45,027 bases of DNA from an uncultured Bacteroidales bacterium (GTDB lineage: Bacteria > Bacteroidota > Bacteroidia > Bacteroidales > UBA932): NCBI GenBank assembly GCA_946187975.1, contig CAMHTE010000005.1, positions 1 through 45,027 of the forward strand, written 5' to 3'. The position numbers and the translations under genes were made by a program. The notes beneath the pieces were generated by a model. The model ran no database searches. It worked only from the letters and a program-made list of their open reading frames with translations, and was not told the origin of the DNA. Positions 8,228-15,276 of this stretch are shown in pieces. Every line of letters begins with the position of its first letter. Positions within the stretch are counted from its first letter, which is position 1.

Positions 8228-9391
8228 ATGAAGAGACTTTTCCCCATTGCACTCTGCCTGTGCCTTCTTGCAAGTTCCTGCTGCCAGCCCTCCAGAACCA
8301 GCAGACACATCATAGTCGCCGCGTCCAATTCCCCTAAACAGGATAAGCGCATGGCCGACTTCGTATGCACCGGCACCAATGACGAAAGGATTATAAACAA
8401 GGCCATAGCCTCCCTGCCGTACGGGGGAAAAGTCCAGCTGCTGGACGGCGATTATTACATCGATGCTTTCGAGCAGGAGGACAACAGCGCCATCCTCTTC
8501 GGCTTCAACGAAGGGAGGGCCCGCACGATAACAATCTGCGGCACCACCGAGAACAAGAGCTACAATACACAGTACGGAGCAGTGCTGCACGTAACCCGCA
8601 AGGCCATGGACGCAATGGATCCGGAACAGACATACAGGGTTTTCTACGGCTCTGCGCAAAAACCGACAGACCCCGTCACCGGCAGCAACAACTGGAAAGG
8701 CAACTACTTCAAATACACCTACGTGAACTGCGCCAACTTCGAGAACTTCCTGCTCTTCTTCGCAGATGCGGGCAAGAAACTGGTGGGTCTCGACTGCAGT
8801 AAACTCGGAAACTGCGAGATCAATCTGGTGGGCATCTATACCGAGAGCCACTTCGAGGAGAGGTACATGCATCTTCCCGCATCCACCCCGGCGGAAGGCT
8901 GCATAGGAATCATCAGCCCCCGCCGCTCAAACGACGATACCTCACGCCTGGCGTTCAACACAGTCTGCATAGGAGGCCTCTACATTGGCATCAAAACCAA
9001 CGCCATCGACCATCTTATCATGTACAACTGCTCGGTCGCCCGCTGCACCATAGGCTACTGGTTCGACGGCCCCGGAGCAAAGACCCTTACGATGCTCAAC
9101 TGCGCCGACGAAGGGAACACGCATCTTCCCCGCTTCACCGGCACCGGGCATCTCACCTGCATCGACTTCAATATAGAAAGGTTCAACCCCGCATACATCC
9201 CCCTCGACCCCACGGACAACCCCGAGCACAGGGCACTGGAAGAGGTCCCTGGCGGATGGCACGGATTCATCTCTTACACAATGCAGGGTAAGGCCTTCGG
9301 ACTTAACGACGGAATCTTCTGGGCCAAAGGCAGCGGCAGCAACTTCAAGACCGTCAACCTTGACCGCAATGCCTCCGAATGGCCGATGTAA
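8228..9391 (+). CDS. Right-handed beta-helix (pectate-lyase-fold) lipoprotein
   Basis: The start at 8228 gives MKRLFPIALCLCLLASSC, a lipoprotein signal with Cys18 (387 aa). An in-frame ATG at 8207 would overlap the upstream gene and extend the signal. The first domain shows TNDERIINKAIASLPYGG, then VQLLDGDYYID, the entry motif of pectate-lyase-3/GH28-related beta-helix proteins. Short strands typical of helix coils follow (FNTVCIGGLYIGIKT, HLIMYNCSVARCTIGYW, LTMLNCADEGNTH). Such proteins bind or cleave polysaccharides. No catalytic residues can be named, so lyase, hydrolase or binding function all remain open. The gene is 7 bases after the 6349 lipoprotein gene and is probably co-transcribed with it. 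Confidence 0.7.
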   Translation: MKRLFPIALCLCLLASSCCQPSRTSRHIIVAASNSPKQDKRMADFVCTGTNDERIINKAIASLPYGGKVQLLDGDYYIDAFEQEDNSAILFGFNEGRARTITICGTTENKSYNTQYGAVLHVTRKAMDAMDPEQTYRVFYGSAQKPTDPVTGSNNWKGNYFKYTYVNCANFENFLLFFADAGKKLVGLDCSKLGNCEINLVGIYTESHFEERYMHLPASTPAEGCIGIISPRRSNDDTSRLAFNTVCIGGLYIGIKTNAIDHLIMYNCSVARCTIGYWFDGPGAKTLTMLNCADEGNTHLPRFTGTGHLTCIDFNIERFNPAYIPLDPTDNPEHRALEEVPGGWHGFISYTMQGKAFGLNDGIFWAKGSGSNFKTVNLDRNASEWPM

Positions 9392-9419
9392 AAAGAAAAC
9401 AATTAAAACTATAACCGAT

Positions 9420-11420
9420 ATGAAAAGAATCCTGGGTATTTCCCTGATTGCGCTGGCTCTTGCAGCCTGCTCACCGAAAGAATACGACGTTTGCATCTAC
9501 GGCGGAACGGCCTCCGGAATAGTGGCCGCCGACGCTGCCGCGAAGATGGGGCTCAAAGTGGTAGTGCTGGAGCCTACGTGCCGCATCGGCGGTATGACCA
9601 CCGGCGGACTGGGACGCACCGACATCGGCAACAAGCAGGTAGTGCAGGGCCTTGCCCTCAAGTTTTACCGCGAGTGCGGAAAACGCTACGGCAACCTCGA
9701 GAACTGGGTGTTCGAACCCAAGGTAGCGAAGGAAGTGATGGACGAATTCGCCAAATCGCCCCGCATAAAGGTGCTGACGGGCTACCACTTCTGCAGCGCC
9801 GAGACCGCGGATGCACGCATCAAATCCGTAACTGTGGCGGGAGAAGCCGGCGACACCCTCACCTTCCGTGCGAAATGGTTCATCGACGCATCCTATGAGG
9901 GAGACCTCATGGCGGGATCCGGCGTAAGCTACCGCACCGGACGCGAGGACAACTCCGAATACGGCGAGACCTGGGATGGATCGCAGCTGCTGCATATCTT
10001 CCACCAGTTCCCCACCGGGGTCGATCCTTTCGTAGAGCCCGGCAATCCGGAAAGCGGCCTCCTCTGGGGCATCGCAGACCGCCAGGCAAAGCCCAACGGA
10101 ACGGGCGACGACCTCATCCAGGCCTACAACTACCGTATCTGCCTGACGGACGACCCCGACAACATGATTCCGCTCACGAAGCCTGAGAATTACGACCCTT
10201 CCCGCTACGAACTGCTGATCCGCCTCTTTGAGGCCCAGCCGGACATGCGCGACCTCAACCAGTACTTCATCTGGACTCCCATGCCCAACCACAAGACCGA
10301 CATCAACAACCGCGGAGCCTTCTCCACGGACATGATAGGCATGAACTACGGTTACCCCGACGGCACATGGGAAGAGAGGCAGGAGATAATCAAGGCCCAC
10401 CTCGACTACACGCTGGGACTGCTCTGGTTCTATATCACCGACCCGAGGGTTCCGGAAGAACTGCGCAACGAGGTTTCCCGCTGGGGCCTCCCGAAGGACG
10501 AATACCCCGAGTGCGGACACTGGACCCCTCAGCTCTACGTACGTGAGGCCCGCCGCATGGTCGCTGAATACGTGGCCACCCAGGCTGACTGCGAAGGCCG
10601 CGGAACCGTTAACGACGGTATAGCGCACGCCGCATACAACATGGATTCGCACAACTGCGAACGCATCATCACCCCGTACGGCAAGGGCAAATGGATGGTG
10701 GAGAACGAGGGCGACGTGGAGATTCCCGGCGGAATCCCCTATCCCATCTCCTACCGTTCGATTACTCCCGTTCGTGAGGAATGCACAAACCTCGTGGTAT
10801 CCGTGTGCTGCTCGGCCACACATATAGCCTACGGCTCCATCCGCATGGAACCCGTCTTCATGTGCCTCGGCCAGGCGGCCGGAATCGCTGTGGGCCTTGC
10901 CGAAAAGGAAGGCCTCGCCGACATCCAGGACGTTGACTACCGCAAGATCCAGGATATCTTCCGCAACGATCCCTACATGGACGGCACTGCTCCCGACGTC
11001 ATCATCGACGACCCTCTCGCCACGCCTCACGGCGAAGGATGGCACAGATTGGACAAGAAGGGCGGATACGGCCCCTCCTTCTTTGAAGGTCCCGCTGCAT
11101 CGGGGTACGTGGAGTATTCCGGCAGGCCTGCGGCGTCCGGAGTGTATGAGGTTTACACCGCCCAGCACCGCATAGGCAAGGAAGATGCCCTCGACGACGG
11201 CAACGACGGCATGAACCCCGTCATGATCTACGAGCTTTCCGACGGCAGCACCGTTACCGTGGACGCCAGGAAGGTGGAGATAGCCGGACAGACTTCCTGC
11301 GCCTGGCACAAGATCGCCGAAGTTAAACTCAACAAGGACGAGGACTTCAGCGTCAAGGTTCACGGCGACGGCGGCAGGGGATACATCCACGCCGACGCCA
11401 TCCTGTTCGTTAAAAAATAA
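9420..11420 (+). CDS. Secreted FAD-dependent oxidoreductase lipoprotein with C-terminal carbohydrate-binding-like domain
   Basis: The ATG at 9420 gives MKRILGISLIALALAAC, a lipoprotein signal (Cys17), and a 666-aa protein. A dinucleotide-binding Rossmann motif follows directly (YDVCIYGGTASG, Gly28-Gly33, then AAKMGLKVVVLE), with GGMTTGGLGRTD as a second flavin contact. This is the FAD_oxidored (PF12831) type common in polysaccharide-utilisation loci. The last 140 residues (SFFEGPAASGYVEYSG, then GRGYIHADAILFVKK) look like the golvesin/xanthan-lyase carbohydrate-binding beta-sandwich. The protein may oxidise a sugar or alcohol outside the cytoplasm, but substrate and electron acceptor are unknown. 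The next gene starts 3 bases after its stop, so they are co-transcribed. Confidence 0.83.
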   Translation: MKRILGISLIALALAACSPKEYDVCIYGGTASGIVAADAAAKMGLKVVVLEPTCRIGGMTTGGLGRTDIGNKQVVQGLALKFYRECGKRYGNLENWVFEPKVAKEVMDEFAKSPRIKVLTGYHFCSAETADARIKSVTVAGEAGDTLTFRAKWFIDASYEGDLMAGSGVSYRTGREDNSEYGETWDGSQLLHIFHQFPTGVDPFVEPGNPESGLLWGIADRQAKPNGTGDDLIQAYNYRICLTDDPDNMIPLTKPENYDPSRYELLIRLFEAQPDMRDLNQYFIWTPMPNHKTDINNRGAFSTDMIGMNYGYPDGTWEERQEIIKAHLDYTLGLLWFYITDPRVPEELRNEVSRWGLPKDEYPECGHWTPQLYVREARRMVAEYVATQADCEGRGTVNDGIAHAAYNMDSHNCERIITPYGKGKWMVENEGDVEIPGGIPYPISYRSITPVREECTNLVVSVCCSATHIAYGSIRMEPVFMCLGQAAGIAVGLAEKEGLADIQDVDYRKIQDIFRNDPYMDGTAPDVIIDDPLATPHGEGWHRLDKKGGYGPSFFEGPAASGYVEYSGRPAASGVYEVYTAQHRIGKEDALDDGNDGMNPVMIYELSDGSTVTVDARKVEIAGQTSCAWHKIAEVKLNKDEDFSVKVHGDGGRGYIHADAILFVKK

Positions 11421-11423
11421 TTT

Positions 11424-13961
11424 ATGAGGAAATTACTGGCAATACTGGCAGCCCTGTGCCTGTCGGCATCCGTGTTTGCACAGAGGCAGACTGCCTTCGA
11501 CGGCGAACTCTACTGGGACGAGCCTCTCCCCGGATGGGAGACGGCAGTGAGGGACCGCATAGACCTGATGGCAAACATCGAGTGGACTACCGAGGCCCCA
11601 ATGCCCAAGTGCTTCCACACCAAGGACGCGATGTTCGAACAGGGGGAGGTGCGCACCGGCATCCCATACAGCGCAGTACACGACTTCTGTGGGTATGTGG
11701 GAAAGGATATCTCGTTCTTTACCTTCATGTCTGCTGTGAACAACAAATACAGCAGCATGTACAAGGTGAATTATCACCTCCAGCCCTACGACAGGGCTAA
11801 GGCGGGTCCCTTCTACGGAACTGTCTGTACCGCCAGCGCGAACTACGCCCTGGGCATCCCCATGATGCATTTCTGCCGTTTCATCCGCAGCGGCGACGTA
11901 GCTCTGTATGATGATATAGGGAACGACATCGATGCCGTGCAGCTTTACGACTGCGTCTGTTACGGAGGCTCCGCCGGACATATTATCGTAATCTGTGGCA
12001 TAGGCCGCGACAGGGACGGAAAGGTACGGAAGGTCCGCACCTTCGAAGGTACCGGCCCCGTGAACAGGCTCAAACTCCTCACCCGTGAAGACTTCCTTAA
12101 GAAAACGGTCGAAAAATACGACGCTCACTTCTTCCGCTACGACCACGAAAAGTGGGGGAAATCCGTCTCCCTACCAGCTTATGTGGAACAGAAACCAGGC
12201 ATCGACTTCAAGTTCAACACCGACCTCTCACCGGAGGACGGCGAACGCCTGACATACCCCGAAGGAAAGCCCATCAGAATAGATATCCTCAACTCCGGCT
12301 ACAAGGAACTTGCAGTCTATAAGGAAGGCAATCTCCACGGCAGCTATCCCTGTGCCGGACAAGGTGTTATCGAACTGAAGGACCTCCCCGAAGGACTTTA
12401 TACAGCCTGCCTCACCAAGGGTAAGAAGAAGTCCGCACCCATAGAATTCCAGGTGGCCCAGAGGGCATGCAAGGCCTGGTACGAAGAGGGCCGCCTCTAT
12501 GTGGGCGGCTGCCACGACGGCGTCTATCCGATAGGCGCATACATGGCACCCGGCGACAAGGTCAACAAGAACTACAGCAGCTATCCCATAGCGCATGTCT
12601 GTATTAAAGTGGGCGAAGACAAATGGAGGGTGGAGCCCAACATAGTCCCCGGCACGGTCAAGACCCTCAAGGTTAACCTCGCCGGCAAGTACAGCGGCTA
12701 CTGGGCTGATATCATCCAACTGCAGATAGATAAATCTGCCTCGCTGGTCTGGGATCAGCCGCAGCCGGGATGGGAGAGCGAAGCCCGCGACCGTCTGGAA
12801 CTCATGGCGGGAATATCTTTTACCACCAAGGCCCCTATGCCCAAAACCTACAAGGTCAGGGAGGCTATGTTCGACGCGAACGAAAAGGTGGTCGGGGTGC
12901 CCTACAGCTCTGTACAGATATTCGCGGGACTGGTGGGTAAGGACGTCTCGTTCCACACCTTCCTTTCCGCCGTCAACAACCCACGGAGCAGCATGTACCT
13001 GGTAAACTACCACCTCCCTCCCTATAACCTCCTGAAATCGGGGCCGTTTTACGGGCTGGTATGCAACGTTACCATGGCATACATAATGGGTATTCCCCTT
13101 GTTATGCGTGCGGCGCTTATCCGGGCCGGGGAGTCCCGTTACCTCGACGACGTCGGCAACGACATCGACAAGGCCAGGCTCTTCGACGGCTTCGGATATG
13201 GCGGAAAGGGCGCCCACGTGATGATTGTCACAGGATTGGGGCGCGATGCTGAGGGCAAGGTCCAGGTAATTAAGATATTCGAGGGCATGGGTCCTTGCAA
13301 CCGCTTCAAGACCTTCACGAGGGAAGAGTTCCAGCAGAAAATGATAGACAAACTGGACGGTCACTTCTATCGCTACGACCACGCCAGGTGGGCCGATAGG
13401 ATACAGTTGCCTGACTATCTGGAACAGAAGCCCGGAATCGTGTGGGAATTCAACGAGGAACTCTCGCCCGAAGAAGGTGAACTGCTGAGCTACCCGGAAG
13501 GAAAGCCCGTGCGCATAGACATACTCGCATCGGGATACAGGACCCTCGAGATCACGCGCGACGGCAAACCCTTCTCCAGCCAGTCCATAGATGGGAAGGA
13601 CCTTGTGGAACTCACAGGGCTTCCTCAGGGATTGTATTCCGCATGTCTCAAGAACGGGAAGAAGCTTTCAAAACCCATAGAATTTCAGGTAGCGGGCAAG
13701 ACCTGCAAGGCCTGGTATGAGAACGGACAGCTTTATATAGGAGGATGCAGCGGGGCCGTTCCCACGGCGGCACACTACTCCACCCCCGGCAGCAGGGTCA
13801 CCAAGTACACCACCGGCATCCTCGCCACCCGCATCTGCGTTCCGGACGGTGACGGACGGTGGAAAGTGGAACCCAACATCCCCCGTGGGACTACCGACAC
13901 CCTCAGGGTAACTCTCTCCGGAAAATACAGTTCCTTCTGGGCGGAGCCCGTCTCTTTATAA
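11424..13961 (+). CDS. Secreted tandem-fusion protein with two copies of the Cys-His-Glu domain module
   Basis: This 845-aa protein has signal peptide MRKLLAILAALCLSASVFAQ. Two copies of one about 400-aa unit follow (about 24-435 and 437-845). Each unit has a papain-like candidate catalytic domain, an Ig-like domain (YPEGKPIRIDIL in both) and a C-terminal strand domain (CKAWYE, then LYVGGC or LYIGGC). The putative triads are Cys135-His186-Glu208 in unit A (YGTVCTAS, GHIIVICGI, TFEGTG) and Cys547-His598-Glu620 in unit B (YGLVCNVT, AHVMIVTGL, IFEGMG). Both units look intact. Unit A matches the adjacent single-unit protein more closely than unit B does. Peptidase, amidase or transferase chemistry is possible. 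I do not recognise a named family. Confidence 0.8.
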   Translation: MRKLLAILAALCLSASVFAQRQTAFDGELYWDEPLPGWETAVRDRIDLMANIEWTTEAPMPKCFHTKDAMFEQGEVRTGIPYSAVHDFCGYVGKDISFFTFMSAVNNKYSSMYKVNYHLQPYDRAKAGPFYGTVCTASANYALGIPMMHFCRFIRSGDVALYDDIGNDIDAVQLYDCVCYGGSAGHIIVICGIGRDRDGKVRKVRTFEGTGPVNRLKLLTREDFLKKTVEKYDAHFFRYDHEKWGKSVSLPAYVEQKPGIDFKFNTDLSPEDGERLTYPEGKPIRIDILNSGYKELAVYKEGNLHGSYPCAGQGVIELKDLPEGLYTACLTKGKKKSAPIEFQVAQRACKAWYEEGRLYVGGCHDGVYPIGAYMAPGDKVNKNYSSYPIAHVCIKVGEDKWRVEPNIVPGTVKTLKVNLAGKYSGYWADIIQLQIDKSASLVWDQPQPGWESEARDRLELMAGISFTTKAPMPKTYKVREAMFDANEKVVGVPYSSVQIFAGLVGKDVSFHTFLSAVNNPRSSMYLVNYHLPPYNLLKSGPFYGLVCNVTMAYIMGIPLVMRAALIRAGESRYLDDVGNDIDKARLFDGFGYGGKGAHVMIVTGLGRDAEGKVQVIKIFEGMGPCNRFKTFTREEFQQKMIDKLDGHFYRYDHARWADRIQLPDYLEQKPGIVWEFNEELSPEEGELLSYPEGKPVRIDILASGYRTLEITRDGKPFSSQSIDGKDLVELTGLPQGLYSACLKNGKKLSKPIEFQVAGKTCKAWYENGQLYIGGCSGAVPTAAHYSTPGSRVTKYTTGILATRICVPDGDGRWKVEPNIPRGTTDTLRVTLSGKYSSFWAEPVSL

Positions 13962-13973
13962 AAGGATTACGGC

Positions 13974-15272
13974 ATGAAAAAAATTCTTCTCTTATCCGCA
14001 TCCATTCTGCTGGCAATATCGGCCTCCGCACAGAGGAAAACCGAATTCGACGGTGAATTCTGGCAGGACCAGCCCCTCCCGGGATGGGAAACCGAGGTTT
14101 TCAACCGCATGGAACTCATGGGCCGCATTAAATGGACCACGCAGGCCCCCATGGCTAAATGCTACTATGTGAAGGAAGCTATGTTCGACGCCTACGAGGA
14201 GGTTTCCGGCATACCGTACAGCGGCGTACACGACTTCTGCGGCTACGTAGGCAAGGACGTGTCGTTCTATACCTTCCTGTCGGCGGTTTACAACGACCAG
14301 AGCAGCATGTACAAGGTCAATTACCACCTGCAGCCCTACGACAGGCTCAAGGCCGGGCCCTTCTACGGCGAAGTGTGCTCATCCTCGGCCTGCTACGTAT
14401 GGGGTCTGCCGCTGATGTTATTCACCAAGTTCATCCGCGAAGGCAAGTCGGTTTACCTCGACGACATGGGACAGAACATCGACGACCTGCAGCTGTACGA
14501 CGGCTTCTGCTACATGGGGCACATTGTCGTTATTTCAGGCCTCGGACGCGACAGGGACGGGGTAATCCGCCATATAGACATCTTCGAGGGAGCCGGCCCG
14601 CACAACAAGTTCCGCAGCTATACCCGTGAGTCGTTCCAAAAGAAGATGATCGAAGAGAAGGACGGCCACATCTATCGCTTCGACAATGAAAAGTGGGGCA
14701 AACTGGTCGGCCTGGCACCGTTCATCGAGCAGGCGCCCGGAATCAGCCGCGACTTCAACACGGATCTCTCGCCCGAGAATGGTGAACGCGTAACCCTGCC
14801 CGAAGGCAAGCCCGTAAACATCGACATACTCAGCAAGAAATATAAGACGCTCGAAGTTTACAAGGACGGACAGCCCTGGAGCAGCCAGCCCGCCACGGAA
14901 AAGGGAGTAATCGCTTTGGAAAACCTTCCCACCGGGCTTTATACCGCCTGGCTTGCGTCGCCAAAGAAGAACTCCAAACCAGTGGAATTCCAGGTGGCCC
15001 AGAAGGAATGCAAGGTATGGTACGAAGACGGCCAGCTCTATGTGGGCGGCTGCCATGACGGGGTTTACCCCCAGGGTGCGTACATAACTCCAAACGGAAA
15101 GATTAACGAGGGGTACAGCAGCTTCTCGGTTGCCAGGATATGCGTCCCCGCAGGAGAGGACCGTTGGGCCGTGACGCCCAATATCCCCGAGGGCAGTACG
15201 CAAATGATCAAGATTAATCTCGCCGGAAAATACGGCGGATACTGGGCTGAAATTCATTATTTCAATAAATAG
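13974..15272 (+). CDS. Secreted single-unit protein of the Cys-His-Glu family
   Basis: This 432-aa protein has signal peptide MKKILLLSASILLAISASAQ and one copy of the module found twice in the preceding protein. It starts RKTEFDGEFW and has GIPYSGVHDFCGYVGKDVSF. Candidate catalytic residues are Cys135 (YGEVCSSS), His183 (GHIVVISGL) and Glu205 (IFEGAG). The Ig-like domain (about 265-345) and the C-terminal domain with LYVGGCHDGVYP match unit A of the upstream fusion closely, down to long stretches of similar DNA, which implies recent duplication. It lies 12 bases after the fusion gene and 4 bases before GH31. Function is unknown. The genomic context suggests action on a glycan or a glycan-linked peptide or amide. 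Confidence 0.8.
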   Translation: MKKILLLSASILLAISASAQRKTEFDGEFWQDQPLPGWETEVFNRMELMGRIKWTTQAPMAKCYYVKEAMFDAYEEVSGIPYSGVHDFCGYVGKDVSFYTFLSAVYNDQSSMYKVNYHLQPYDRLKAGPFYGEVCSSSACYVWGLPLMLFTKFIREGKSVYLDDMGQNIDDLQLYDGFCYMGHIVVISGLGRDRDGVIRHIDIFEGAGPHNKFRSYTRESFQKKMIEEKDGHIYRFDNEKWGKLVGLAPFIEQAPGISRDFNTDLSPENGERVTLPEGKPVNIDILSKKYKTLEVYKDGQPWSSQPATEKGVIALENLPTGLYTAWLASPKKNSKPVEFQVAQKECKVWYEDGQLYVGGCHDGVYPQGAYITPNGKINEGYSSFSVARICVPAGEDRWAVTPNIPEGSTQMIKINLAGKYGGYWAEIHYFNK

Positions 15273-15276
15273 AATT

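Noticed and set aside
9471..11390. 639-codon open frame on the minus strand
   Set aside because: It lies fully antisense to the FAD oxidoreductase gene, which has clear motifs. No domain is visible in the antisense translation.
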